64,000 nucleotides of DNA, taken from Wuchereria bancrofti (taxonomy: Eukaryota > Nematoda > Chromadorea > Rhabditida > Onchocercidae). Where the stretch lies: the NCBI GenBank assembly GCA_005281725.1, contig SSBO01000002.1, positions 138,902 to 202,901 of the forward strand. The letters are read 5' to 3'. Shown piece by piece: positions 26,065 through 40,600 of the stretch (the first letter of the stretch is position 1; each line of letters begins with the position of its first letter). The notes under the pieces are model-generated. The model was not told the DNA's origin, searched no databases, and saw nothing but the letters and a program-made list of their open reading frames with translations. Both the position numbers and the translations under genes were made by a program.

Positions 26065-27319
26065 GGTGGATGGAAAAGCGGAATGATGAGAATGAAAAAT
26101 TTGTAATTCAATGCTGCTAACATCAAAACCTTTCTAATTTATGTCTTGTTTTTCTCAAACTCTTTCTCTATCTCTCTCTCTCTCCCTCTCCCTCCCACCT
26201 CCCTCTCTTTCTCTCTTTCCTTCTCTCTATTTTAACTTTTTACTTCTTCTTCCATCGTACTACATTGAAATTATCCACTATGTTATCATCATTTTCACAT
26301 CAATAAGTCATTTTTCAGTTTTATTTAATTGGAGGGAGAGGAGGAGGAGAAGGAGGAGGAGAAAAAAAAATCAAAATTTTTACTTGCTAATGACATTCAA
26401 TAAGTAATAATTATAATTATTAGGATTGAAATAACAGTTATAAAAATAATTATTATACTACATATTGAACAAATGCATTTTTAAATTTATCAATCGTTAG
26501 TTAACTAATTACAATAATTTAGCTTATTTTTTATTTTTATTTATTTTTACAAATCATTTATAATTTGACATTCACTGAATGCTTTAGCTATTCAATCATT
26601 GCACTTAAAAAAAGAAGTGGCTTTTTAAGTAAAATTGCCATCCTAAAAATCTATTTTCATAACAAATCTTTTATAAAAGAAGCACTTTTCTTCTTTCACA
26701 TTTAATTACTTCAAAAGTCACATGTAATCCATTTAAAAATATTCTAAAATAAACTTTGAAAATAACATACATATTTACTTCTAGCAATGCAACATTTAGC
26801 AAAATTGTAAATTAGAAAATCAAAAAAAAAGAAAGAAAAAATCAAAACGAATTAAAATTTAAAAGAATTGATGAACAAATTTTTAGTCTAATATAAAAAT
26901 TTACTCTTTCTTACTTTTATCATTTATTTTATGAAATTATTGTTAATGGAGCAAATAATAAATTAAATATTATACTTTATACAAATGATAAATTAAATAT
27001 TATAATTTATATTTTATAAATTATCTTCTCCTATTTCAAATAATACTGAAGAAGAAAAGAAAAATATTCATCTTATGTACTAGAAATGTTTATTTCAATT
27101 GTGCTATCTAATTTTATATTTAATCTTCTCAATTATTATCATCTTTTCATTACACATATGTTTCTTAATGATTTAGAAAAAAAATTTTTTTTTTCTGTCG
27201 TAATGTTTTTTTTTTTGCTTTTTGCTGTTGTTGAATTGCAACCAAAATAGCATATAAAAAGTTGCTGAAAAAAAAAATTGTAATTGGAGAGTGAGAGAGA
27301 GAGAGAGAGAAAAAAAAAG

Positions 27320-27945
27320 AAACACAGATGAGTAAAGTAAACAAAGGAATTGTTAGTTTAACTTCCATTAAATAATCCAACTAATTTTCGATGTCAAATT
27401 AGTGGTATAAATAAGGAAGTCTGATTGATTTGAGAATTTTATCATTCTATTTCAGTAAAGTAAAGAAACAAATTGTTATTTTAACTTCTACTAAATAATC
27501 TAACTAATTTTTAATGTCAAATTAGAGGTATAAATCTGATCGATTTGAGAATTTTATCATTCTATTTCAGTAAAGTAAAGAAACAAATTGTTATTTTAAC
27601 TTCTACTAAATAATCTAACTAATTTTTAATGTCAAATTAGAGGTATAAATCTGATCGATTTGAGAATTTTATCATTCTATTTCAGTAAAGTAAAGAAAGG
27701 AATTGTTATTTTAACTTCTACTAAATAATCTAACTAATTTTTAATGTCAAATTAGAGGTATAAATCTGATCGATTTGAGAATTTTATCATTCTATTTCAG
27801 TAAAGTAAAGAAACAAATTGTTATTTTAACTTCCACTAAATAATCTAACTAATTTTTAATGTCAAATTAGCGGTATAAAAATAAGGTACAAATACGGTAG
27901 TCTAAATGATTTGAAAGTTTTGTTATTCTATTTCAGTTTTCCATC
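27320..27945. repeat. 115-base tandem array, about five units
   Basis: Five ends reading ATTCTATTTCAG recur at 27451, 27566, 27681, 27796 and 27932 (start of TTCAG), so the period is 115 except for a longer last unit. Each unit contains TAAAGTAAAG, CTACTAAATAATCTAACTAA and AGAGGTATAAA. The middle units are nearly identical, suggesting recent expansion. Each unit ends in a sequence matching a strong 3' splice site. Confidence 0.9.
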
Positions 27946-30302
27946 TCGCTTATAACTTCTCGTCATAATCCTATTATTATATTTCTTTCCTTTTTTTTTT
28001 TCAAATAATAGTCAACATAATTTAAATGCACTTCAAACTAAATTACATACCCAAAAGAAAAAAAAAAAGGAAAAAGGAATGCATCGAGAAGAAAACTACA
28101 TAACGAACATTTTTCCAATCCTTTTTTTTTTTTTTTTTACAGAATTTATTTCTCAAGGATTGGATTAAAAAGAAAAAAGAAATTGATAAATTTCACATGA
28201 AAAAAAAATTAGATTTTTGATAAATTTTCATATGAAAATAAATTTGGAAATTTTTCACACGAAAGAAAAGAGAAAAATTAAAAATTCAATACATAATGGA
28301 ATAACTTTAGGTGAAAAAAAAAAGTACAAAATGAATGCAATGTATGATAAATACATTATAATTATAATTGTTGTGAAAAAAAAAAATATTATTTGATTAT
28401 TTCATATTTTAATTTCATATATTTGAGAAAGGCAATAAAATAAGAATGAACATTTTAGTAATATTAGGAAAATGTTCTTTTTTTTTTCTCTTTTTTTTTT
28501 TCACCGAACTGGTTTTTATTCACAATGAAAATTTCATTTTCATCTTATTTCATTTCCAGTTGTAGCAATTTTTTACATCCCATTTTCAGTCAATTCTTGA
28601 ATTTTTTGACAAAATTATAAATAAAAGGAATAGAAAAGTACATATCAAAGGATAGAAAAGTACACATCGATCAATCTAGCACACACAAAAAAAAAAAGAA
28701 AGAAAGAAAAAAACTCCCAAAATTATCTTCTGACCAACTTTTTTTTTGGGTTAAGTTAATTAAAAATGACTTGGATGAATTAATTAGTCAATTTCATTAT
28801 TATTTTTATATGATGTAATTATACATTGAATATAATCTTATGTTGATAGTTTTGAATATTTATTATTACACTTACTTACTAACTTTTTCACACTCTTTTC
28901 TCTTCTAGCTTTTATCATTTAATCATTTTCAATCCATTCTTTTTTTCTTTTTTTTTGTGAATCCATTTAAAATTTAATTTTCAGTCAATGCCCAAAAAAG
29001 AAAGGAAAAAAAAAGAATGAAAGGAAATATCAAATTACACAACTAAATCGAATTTATATGACTTGGAAAATGATTCGTACTTTTTCACTAATTGAAAAAC
29101 ACTATGGAACGGGGAGAAAAAGTAACTGATCAAAGTTAAAATTTATAAATTGTTTAAGGATATGTTTTGAAACTGAATTGTTGATTGAATTGAAAATTAA
29201 AATAATTATATAGCATTGAAATGAAAGATAATCGATTAAAGAAAAAAGCTATAATTAGATGTACCATAAATATCTTTTAACCATATCTTTTATTTTGAGT
29301 TAAATTCATAAATTTATCAGAAAAAAAAAACGTCAACTAATAAAAGCATAAAGTTTTCGATTTATTCGTTGAAAACCCAAAAAAAAAATCATTCAAATTA
29401 TTTTTTTTTTAAGAACCATAATTAGATTAGAATGAAAGGAAAAAAATTCTTCACCCATTACTTACTTAAATTATTCATTAAAAAATCGACCATCACTCAA
29501 TTTGATGAAATTCTTTCGAGTTAAAAATAAAAACTACACAACTAACTCTGTTACTCGTTTGCTTTTTGACATCAATGAAGAAGAAATGACATTTTTTCAA
29601 AAAAAAAAAAAAAAATGTAATACATTCTGTGACGCTGATACTTTACATTTTTTTAAAAATGTTTCTCTCACTACATTTTTTTAAAAATGTTTCTCTCACA
29701 TGAAATGACAATGTTACTATTTCTTGTTATAAATGAATAAAATTAATACATTCAAAAATTAAATAGCCAAACAAAACAACTAAACCAAAAATAGTTTATC
29801 ATAACTTTTTATAATTAGTAAATTTGAATGTAACTAAAATAAAATAAAAATGACATATATCTATCTAAACTATAATTCATTTAGACAATTCAGGAAAAAA
29901 AAAGAAAGTTGAAATGCTAATAATAAGCATTTTGATCAAACTCAAATAAATTGCCTAACAATTGATATTATACTTGAAACTCATACATACATATACAATC
30001 TGTGTATAAAATACAATCTATACGACAGAATTAAATCAATGAATGAATATTTACAATAATTTCAAGTACTTTTCAAAAAAAAAAAAACAAGAATATGTAA
30101 CATAATTTTAAATTTACAAAAAAATAAATTTCAGTTTCCAACAAAACTATTCCCTTCAAATAATTCACGAATTTAGCATTGATGATTTGAAGATATAAAT
30201 GATTCATCTTAATCAATGATCTCAATAATTATTACAACAACTGTTACGAGAAATGAATCTAATACATCCTCTTAATAGATAAATCATTTATGTAACTAAA
30301 AT

Positions 30303-30690
30303 AAAACAAAACAAAAACAAAAAAGAAACACACTTGTTAAATTTTATAAAACTAAATGATTGTATAAAATTTAATTAAACAATTTAAATTTTAAAAAAAT
30401 TTTTTTTTTCTCACAAAAAAATTGTTATATCTAAAGAAAGATATGTGTTATTATAAAAAAGAGTAGAAATGATCACAGACATATGTAACTATTTATTAAC
30501 AAAAACAAAAAAAAAAAACACTTTTGTTAAATTTTACAAAACTAAATGATCGCTATTTTGCATAAAATTTAATTAAACAATTTAAATTTAAAAATTTTTT
30601 TTTCCCATAAAAAAAATCCTTATATCTAAAGATTAAAAAAAGAGAGTAGAAATGATCACAGACATATGTAAACTATTTATTAACAAATAT
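30303..30690. repeat. 190-base direct duplication
   Basis: Two adjacent copies share AACAC(AC/TT)TTGTTAAATTTTA, AAAATTTAATTAAACAATTTAAATTT and TAGAAATGATCACAGACATATG, with small indels. Intergenic. Confidence 0.85.
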
Positions 30691-31514
30691 TGAAGAGTGA
30701 AGAACAGAAGAACGCTGAAATGAAGTGTGCTGCTGCCTATCCCACAACCAGTAAAAAGGAAGGAAGGAAGGAAGGAAAGAAAGAATTGGCGTAGTATAGT
30801 GACATATTCCGCCTCCTTTTTCTCATTTTCCCTCTCTCTCTCTCTCTCTTTCTCTCTCCCTTTCTCTTTCTTTTATTCTCTTTATTGCATCAAAATGTAG
30901 AAAGACAACAAAGACAAGATGAGATGATGAGTAAAATTTTCTTTCTTTTCAAATTAAATTTTCTCAATTGCATTTTAAAAATGAAAATGCTTACTTATAC
31001 TTACACTCTACAATTATTAACTGTTGCCTTTGAACAATTTTTATCCTTTTCTTTCCATATATTCATGATAATATTTTTGCTTTAACATGAAAATGTAATC
31101 CGAAAAAGTGTAAAATAAAAAATAGTAATAAATCAAGAGAGGAAAAAAAAAAGAGTAATGAAAATGAAATATATAAATAAATAAGAAAAAAAGAAATGAA
31201 ATAAACAAAAAAAATAAAATTTGTAAAAAAGAAATGAATAAAACAGATAATTTGAGTAAAGTATATTGATTGATACGATGGATGACATGAAATGTCCATT
31301 ATTCAATTTATTCAATAATATATGACACATATTCCGTCTATCACCGGACATATTCCGGTTATCCTATTCCGGTCACTTTGCATAAATTCAATCAACCATA
31401 CGCTTTCAATCTAAGCTCTTCCGCTTTCATGCTATAACGGGCCTTATTTACGCTATGAAACTTACTATCCCTTTCCGATGTGATTATTGAGAAATTTTAA
31501 AATTAGAAATAAAA

Positions 31515-31520
31515 TTTATT
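31515..31520 (-). terminator. Candidate AATAAA polyadenylation signal of PHLPP
   Basis: AATAAA on the minus strand, 160 bases after the PHLPP stop codon at 31681. Position and hexamer fit a 3' end; no cleavage site can be seen. Confidence 0.5.
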
Positions 31521-31680
31521 TCCGTTATGTTTACAATACATTACATATCTTTATACTTTAACCAATTAATTAATTAATTAATTAATTAACTAATTAACTG
31601 TAATATGTAATATGATAATTTGATAAATTTAATACATCATTTTGAATAAATAATTATATGATAAAAAAGTAATAATTTGT

Positions 31681-34600
31681 TTACACCTTATAAAGTTTCA
31701 TAATTTTTTGTTCCGGAATTCGTAATTGAAGTTGTTCATTAAGTGTTGATTTAGCACGTTGAAAACGTTCTTTACTACTAATAATTGTTGTAGCACTAAG
31801 ACGATCATACATATCAATTCGTTTACGAATTGAAAATCGATTAGTTAATGATTGTTGATCATTATGCGGATCCGGTGGTGGTGCACTAGATGGTGATACA
31901 CCGGATGAAATGCTATATTTTGAAATGGTACTACTTCCAGATGGCCAATTACTGAAATAACATATATGAAACTTTTAAAAATAGCATTTATTTATTTCAA
32001 TTTTATAAATTTTTTCATCTAATCTTTTATCATTGTTTGTTTTTTTTTTGTTTTTTCCTCAAAATAAAATTAGTTTTCAATTTTATAAATTTTTTCATCT
32101 AATCTTTTATCATTGTTTGTTTTATTTCTTGTTTTTTCCTCAAAATAAAATTAGTTTTCAATTTTATAAAATTTTTCATCTAATCTTTTATCATTGTTTG
32201 TTTTATTTCTTTGTTTTTTCCTCAAAATAAAATTAGTTTTCAATTTTATGAATTTTTTCATTTAATCTTTTACCATTGCTTGTCTTTTTTTTTTTGTTTT
32301 TTTCCTCAAAATAAAATTAGTTTATCTATTGAAGATATGAACTAATTTTTTTTTTCTCCTTCCCTCTCTCTCTCTCTCTCTCTCTCTCATTCTTTTTGAG
32401 AGAAAATATTTGAACTGATCTATTGATGTGAACATTATTACAACTGTCACAAATCAAAAGAAAAAAAAATTGAATGTTTACAAATTTATCATTCGTCACC
32501 TGTCGCTGTTATTATTTGGTATTAGTTCCAATGTACTAAAACTTTCTTTTTTACACCATAATTGACGACCAATAGATTGAGAACAATTGTTATTTGATTC
32601 ATCATCAATTTTATTTATTGCATCACTAATTTGATCTAATCGTTCTTCTATATTACGCAACAAATTAATACCATTTTCTAAATTTAAATTTTAAAAATTA
32701 AATTTCAAACATGCATATGCATACAAAGAGATTTAGTTAATTTTCTATTTAAAAAATAGAAAAAAAAAAAAGAAGAAATGAATCAGCTTTTTATTTTGTT
32801 AAATATTTCTGCAATTATTTTAGTTAATAGTTACGGAGAAAAAAAAAAAAAAACTATAACTGTATACTTGATTAAAAAAATTTTTTAATTTATTATCTGT
32901 CTAATATTGTCTTAATTTTTTTTTTAAAGATAATTTAGTACTTAAATTTATGAATGTGTAATTCATAAAAATTTCAAATTTTGAATCATTTATGCATTAT
33001 CAAATATGATATTATATGCATTAGCATATTAATAATTACAAATTCATTTATTGTATAAGTTAAAGATTATTAATAAGTAAAGTAAAGTAAACAAAGTTAC
33101 TTGGACAAGTAGAAGTAATCATTGTAGATGATCCTTCCGGATTTTGACATCGTTTGAAACGAATAACAATAATACTTACATTGCCAACATATTCAAATGC
33201 TTGTACAATATCCTAAAACAAATTCAGATTAATTTCTTTTTCAATCATTTAAAAATGAATAAAAATTTAACATATTTTTATAACTTCAAAAAAAAAAAAA
33301 TGAGGAAAGTATTGAAATATTCTAGAAAAAAAAAAAATGAAAAATCCATCTCATAAAAGCTTTACTTTTAGCCTTCTTACATCCATTACATTCCATTTCA
33401 TTAACTTACTTTCATAATTTTGACTGTTTTAAAGAGAGAAAACAAAATTAACTTTCTTTTTAAAAGTATTATTTTTTAAAAAAATTAGAAGCTACTATTA
33501 AATTATTATTATTTTTAAAAGCTAATTTAACGAAATGAAAATATTCGATTATTCTCTGTATTAGTTCCGTTTTTCTTCCCTATGTTAACAATTTTTCAGG
33601 AAAGAAAAAGAAAAAAAAAATTTTTTTTTTTCTAACTTGTAATTTTTTTGCTGCAATTTGTGGATTATATGTTGTCCGAATATTATCAACAACTTCCTGA
33701 GGTGAAATATATTTCCAGAATGAACGTGAACCAATTACAATAAATTCATCAGCTTCCGTAAGTTTTATTGTATCCTTAAAATTAATAGCACTTTTTATTT
33801 TCTTTTTAATTAAAAAAAAGAAAATAAAGAAAGAAATGAAATAAATTAATGTTTATTCAATTATTGAAAAAATTTTGAACTTTTTAAATTGGATAATATT
33901 TCATTAAATAGAAAGTTACGTGTAATTTATTAATTATGTAATTAATTTTTGGTGCTATTTACATTTTTGATTAATGCTATTATATCATTTTAATTTACAA
34001 TCGAAATAGAAAAAATTATTTCTTTAATCCATTTTTTTAAATTTTAATTCAATTTTCTTTTTTTTCTAGCAAACCTGATAAGATTTTGGAAGAACAGCAG
34101 GATAAAGAAATGAAAAACCAAGTGAACTTGCTGATAAACATATTCCATTAATTAAATTATCCTGAAATAAAAAAGAAAAATTTCTATCTTCAAAAATATG
34201 AAATGATAAAATGCATAGATTGAAATTCATATAACATTTAATTTACAATCAAATGTTTCTTTATGCATTTTTTTTTTTCTAGCAAACCTGATAAGATTTC
34301 GGACGAACAATTACCGCCAATTTTCTTTTAATCATCATCAATATTGCCAATTTCATTTTAATTTATATGATGTAAATATTAAAAATTAAAAAAAAAAATG
34401 TTTACTAACCTGATTAAGTGTTGCATTACCGGTACGTAATTGAATATAATCTTCCGGAGTTATGATAATTTCCTGATTTGGTAATTGTAAAGCATTTCCA
34501 GAACGACATAATACTGCTCGAATACCACCAACAGTTGCAAGAAGTAATTGATTTTGTTCAATTTTAAGAAGCATTGCTGCTGCACCAAGACGTTCACCAA

Positions 34601-37600
34601 TTTGACCGAGATGCTCGTGCGCATAAATTAAAGCCATTTTTAAACTATTCACATTTATGAATGGCTAAAAGAAAATATGGATTATTAGAAAAAAAGATGA
34701 TTGGAAATATTATTAATGTTACAAGAATACTTCAATAAATACAATTGTCAATTTTAAAATAGAAAAAAAATTAAATTAAATTACTCTAATTAGTACTTCA
34801 TCTCTCTCTCTTTCTCATAATTGGCGCATGAAAGTTTAGACATTTGAGTGATAGGAAATATTATCAACGTTACAAGAATACTTCAATAAATACAATTGTC
34901 AATTTTAAAATAGAAAAAGAAAAAATTAAATTAAATTACTCCAACTAGTACTTCATCTCTTTCTCTCTCATAATTGGCGCATGAAAGTTGAGACATTTGA
35001 GTGATAGGAAATATTATCAATGTTACAAAAATACTTCAATAATACAATCGTCAATTTCAAAATAAAAAAAAATCACTCTAAAAAAAAATTAAAAAATTAA
35101 GTCTAATTAGCACCTCATCTCTCTCACAATTGAAGTTTAGACATTTGATTTTTTTCCTTTTTTTTTTTTTTGATAAACTAATGATAGAAAAAAAGGTGGA
35201 ATGGTAGGATAACTTAATTTATATTATTTAATTACCTGTTTTTGAAGAAAATTATTAATTTTTTCGATTATAATTGCTGCTATTTGATCATTATTACCAC
35301 CATCGATAATACCAAAAATTGCTTTCATATTTGAATTTGATCGAATTTGTCGAATGCATAATCTAGAAATGATATACTAATAATTTTACTCAATTTATTG
35401 ATTATTCGATTAATAAAACAAATAGTAATGCTAGATTTGGCTTATATTTTCAAAAATTAAACACTCTACTACTGTTAATTTAAATTAGATAATTTAATTT
35501 TTGAATTTATTTAATAATTTTTAAGATATGTAACCTAGGTTCTACACATTTTTTTGTTTTTATCATAATCAATTATTAAGTATATAATTCAATAATTCAG
35601 ATATGAGTTGCAATTAGATCGATGATAGAAATTAAAATTAGAAATTTCAATTAAAATAGGATTATTCGACAGAACAAAAAAAAAAAAATTACGAAAAAAA
35701 AAAGAAGCGATTGAAAATTGAATCAAATTTTAAATTAAAAATAGCTTTAATTTCTTTTTTTTGCATTATATTTGATAAGATGATAAAATATTTTTCGTTA
35801 CATAAAGCAAAGATTAACTTATTCCGTTGTCCGGCTGATTCACTGAAGCCAACCTGAAATGTTTCATAGTTGCATTCATTTCCAACATTTACTACTGATA
35901 TCGCTTGACCTTGTCTGCAAATAATAAAAATATTAAATAAGATTTAAAAAAATTTTAAATTTGTAAAAAAAAGAAAATTTTTTTCACTTTTACAAATATT
36001 AATTAAATTGAAGATTCCAAGTGTTTTTTTTTTTTGATAGATAAAAATAGAAAAGAATAAGTAAAAGAAGAAGAAAAAAAAACATTAAGCAATAATGTAA
36101 ATTCTCTTTAAGCATGAAATGATAAGAGTATTATCAGAGAAGTGATAAAATAATCATTAAAATTAGAATGTTTATTATCACTTTATCAATTCATTTATTT
36201 CACTTACTTTTTTGGCTTTATATTATTGGTATCAACTTGTAACATATAATTACAGGTAAGATCAAGATGTTTTAGAGTTTTTGCCATGCATAAATTTGTA
36301 TCTAAATTTCCAAATTCATTGTTTGAAATATCCAATAACTAAAAAACATAAAAAAAAATTATCAGCAGACTATGATAATAATTGAGTAATATCAAAAAGA
36401 CATTTTCAAAATTTCTTAAAAATTTCAAACAATTTTTTTTAAAAAAAACCTGTTTCCATGTGAAAAATTAAATTGCCATGATTAGACAATTTGATTTGCT
36501 ATTAACAATAAATATAAAATAACTGTATAAAATGGCTCATTAATTATAATTATATTATAAAACATTATGCGAATATTTACCGCATTAAATAACCGGAATT
36601 AATAATATTAATTCAGGAGTTAAATAATTTGCAAAATAATTGCTAATGGAAAAAATGACTGCCCGAATATTTACCGCATTAAATAACCGGAATTAATAAT
36701 AATAATAATAATAATAATAACAATTCAGAAGTTAAATGAATAATTTGTAAAATAATTGCTAATGGAAAAAATGACTGCCCGAATATTTACCGCATTAAAT
36801 AACCAGAATTAATATTTACAATTCGGAAGTTAAATAAATAATTTGTAAAATAATTGCTAATAGAAAAAATGGCTATCCGAATATTTACCGTGTTAAATAA
36901 CCGAAATTAATAATATTAATTCAGGAGTTAAATAATTTGTAAAATAATTGCTAATGGAAAAAATGACTGCCCGAATATTTACCGCATTAAATAACCGGAA
37001 TTAATAATAATAATAATAATTCAGAAGTTAAATGAATAATTTGTAAAATAATTGCTAATGAAAAAAATGACTGCCCGAATATTTACCGCATTAAATAACC
37101 GGAATTAATAATAACAATAATTCAGAAATTAAATGAATAATTTGTAAAATAATTACTAATAGAAAAAATAACGTACAAGCAATTGCGATGATTGTGAAAA
37201 ATCCGGAATTGTTGTAATACTATTTGAATGTATCCGAAGAACTTGTAAATTAGGTAATTGTGCAAATGAAGTTGAAATTGAAATGAGATGATTGGCTGAT
37301 AAATTCACTTCTTCTAATGCTACCAAACGATTCAAACAACTTTAAAAATAAAAAAATAAAAAAAATAAAGGATTTTTTTTATTTTAAATTTCCAAAACAA
37401 AAATTTCTAAAATGAAAAAAGAAAAATTGATTGTTTAACATAGAAATAAAGTAATAACTATGAAATTATATAAATTTATGTAAATGATTTAGACAAATAT
37501 TTATGCCATTGGTACTTTTTACTTTCAATTAATTTTTTTTTTTTTAAATGATGCATCTAGCATAGTTATTTTTTTATTTATAGTATTTAACCTAATTGAA

Positions 37601-40600
37601 ATTATTATGATTATAGGTAAAATTAATGATTTTGTAATAAATTACAAAATAGTCAAATCATTGTTCATTTAAGATTACAAATAATTGAAATCATTAAGCT
37701 TTAAAATAATTCAATAAATTGAATATTTCAAAAAAGAGAAAGAGAGAGAGAGAGAGAGAGGGAAAAAGAGAAAAAATAACCTGTCATCAAAAAATTTGAG
37801 CTGATTATAAGAAAGATCTAAAAGTCGTAGACGTCGACAAGATACCACAACACTAATTACGCTTTCATCAAGAAAATTTCTTGCCGCACGAAGAAATTGA
37901 ATTCGATTCAGATCTAACATCGTATTTGCAGGTGGAAAGCGTTTAAGTCGATTATGTGAAACATTCAAATTTTTCAATCTAAATTTTGTAAACAGTACAA
38001 ATAATGGTTATATTAATTAATAAAATAATAATTCATTACTGAATCGGAGATATTAATAAAATGATGATTTAATAAAACAATGATTATATTATGAATCAGA
38101 TATACTAATAATTTTTTACCGAATCGAATATAATTATAAAGTAATGATTTAATAAAATAATGATTGTATTACTGAACGGATATATTAACAAAATAGTGAT
38201 TGTATTACTGGACCGGATATATTAATAAAATAATGATTGTATTACTGGACCGGATATATTAATAAAATAATGATTTAATAAAATAATGATTGTATTACTG
38301 AACGGATATATTAACAATTACCTAACCGGATATATTAACAAAATAATGATTGTATTACTGGACCGGATATATTAATAAAATAATGATTGTATTACTGAAT
38401 CGGATATATTAATAAAATAATGATTTAATAAAATAATGATTGTATTACTGGACCGGATATATTAATAAAATAATGATTTAATAAAATAATGATTATATTA
38501 CTGAACCGGATATATTAATAAAGAAATTTGTCGCTAAACCGGATATCAATAAAGTGATTTATTGCTGAATCGGATATGTTGATAAAATAATGATTGTATT
38601 ACTATTATCTCTTATCCCTCTTCAAAAATATTCTCAGAAGGAAAGGCTTATCTTGAAAGCGACAGATTCAGAAAGAGTTAATTTTTAAAAAGAAAAAAAA
38701 ATTCAGAAAGTGTTACTTTATAAGAAACAGATTTAGAATAACTTACTTTAGATGTAATTAAAAGATTGAGACTTACTTTTAGAAAGAATTAAATTTCAAA
38801 AGACTTACTTATTAGCCACTTTAAGTAATTCATCTGGTAACACATCAATGCAATTATTATGCAACGATAAAACTTCCAATGAACAATTCTCGATAATATC
38901 TGGTAGACGTTCAATTTTATTATTATTTGCATAAAGATTTTTTAATCTGCTTACATTCATAAAAATTCTGAAAAATAATTGAAATATTTTTAAATGTAAT
39001 GAAAACTGAAGAATTTTTTTTTTTTTTTTTGAAAAATAAAAGATAAACAAAAATTAAAATTGTAAAGTTTCTCCTTTTTTTTTCTTATTTCTTTTCATTT
39101 TTATACCTTCTTTTTAACTCTTACTTTACTTTTCAGAAAGAAAAAAAGAAAGATTAAATTAACCTGGATGGTAAATGGCGGAGAAAATTGTGATGGGCGG
39201 AAATTGTTTCAATATATTGCAAATCTGTTAGCCATTCTGGTAATGACGTAAAACGATTGAATGAAATTGAAAATACAATTAATTGAATTGGTATAGGCAT
39301 TATTATCACTTGTGAGAGCTCTAAAATATTATTACAAACGTAAGTTTAATTTTATATCATACTTATTGCTAATTTAAATTATGTAAATACGTGAGTGTAA
39401 GATATTGGCATGTTGTAACTTTACTTTATCAACTTACTAAAAATCATACGTGTTTTTTTTTAGTAACTTAACTAACTTTAATAACTTACTAAAAATCATA
39501 TTTCCATTGAAGAGTTAAACAATAAGAGTAGAACACTTTTTTTTATGTTCATTTTCTTCGATTTTTTGTTTGTATCCATAAAAATTTTAAATTGAAATGA
39601 TACTAATAAAATTTATATCACTATAAAATTATTATTAAATCTTTAAAAATTTATGTTAAAATATTTTATGTGAAAAAAAAGTAATGAATGCATGCATAAA
39701 TGATAGTAATTAATACTTTTAATTTTGTTATGTTAGAAGTGATAAAAAGAAAAAATAATTTTCTCAATGTAATTTAATTTCTCATTATTATCATTAATTT
39801 TTATAAATAATAATTTTTTACTATCTTTAATTTTATAAGTTTACTTTACCCTAAAAATGTAAAAAAAAAAACATATAAAAATGATTATAAATGCCGACAA
39901 TTGTAAATTTATCATTCTTATCAGGATAATTTATTTACTACTAGTATGATAAGAAATGATATGAAATTTTACCATTATTATCAGCATACAGATATTTGAG
40001 ATTGGTACCATTTATTTGAAGATTTGTTAGTTGAAGTCTTTCACAGTGTACAATCTAAAATGAGCAAATATTTTAGCAAATATTTTATCACTTTTTGGGG
40101 TGATAAAATGATAAGGATGACAATGATATATGTTATTGATAGTGAATTAAATAAAAGTAAATCTTTTATTTAACGGCTAATTTTGACGAAATAATAAAAC
40201 GAAATTATATGATGTTAAGATCAACTTTATCAGAAAAAGTTAATTTATTTCTTATCAATCATTTATTAGTTCAAATGATAATAATTGTTTATCATCAAAT
40301 AATTGATTGATTTTTAGTAATTAACTGAAATAATAATTGATTGAAAGGTTTAAATTGAAGAAAAGAGAGAGAAAAAAGGAATTTCGTAAAGAATTCTATT
40401 TTAATTAAAATTAAAAAATAATCATAAAATCAATTTTTTAAAATGAAAAGGATAAATACCTGTATAGTATGTAAATTACTTAAATCTAATTCGAATAAAT
40501 TTTCATTATCACGAATATCCAATTCTGTTAATGCACAACAAATAAATGAAGTTAAACGCATCGCACTAAAAATGCAAACACAGTTGCCTTATTTAAATTA

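Larger units (their letters stand above)
21977..31680. other. 9.7-kb intergenic region upstream of the cyclase
   Basis: It spans the cyclase 5' side and the PHLPP 3' side. It holds purine/pyrimidine tracts (22051-22080, 26167-26230, 26329-26366, 27290-27310, 30829-30860), (GATG)n at 26030-26064, a 115-base tandem array (27320-27945), a 190-base duplication (30303-30690), and a GC-richer patch with ATTCCGG motifs (31325-31475). A NFI-like dyad, TTGGCCATTGGCCA, lies on the minus strand at 25773-25786. The expected cyclase promoter is in here, but I cannot place it. I find no convincing exon or RNA gene. Confidence 0.6.

Noticed and set aside
28985..29121. Apparent splice-bounded exon after TTTTCAG at 28984
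   Set aside because: Counting the A runs exactly shows the frame hits a stop after about 18 codons; it is not open to the GTAACT donor.
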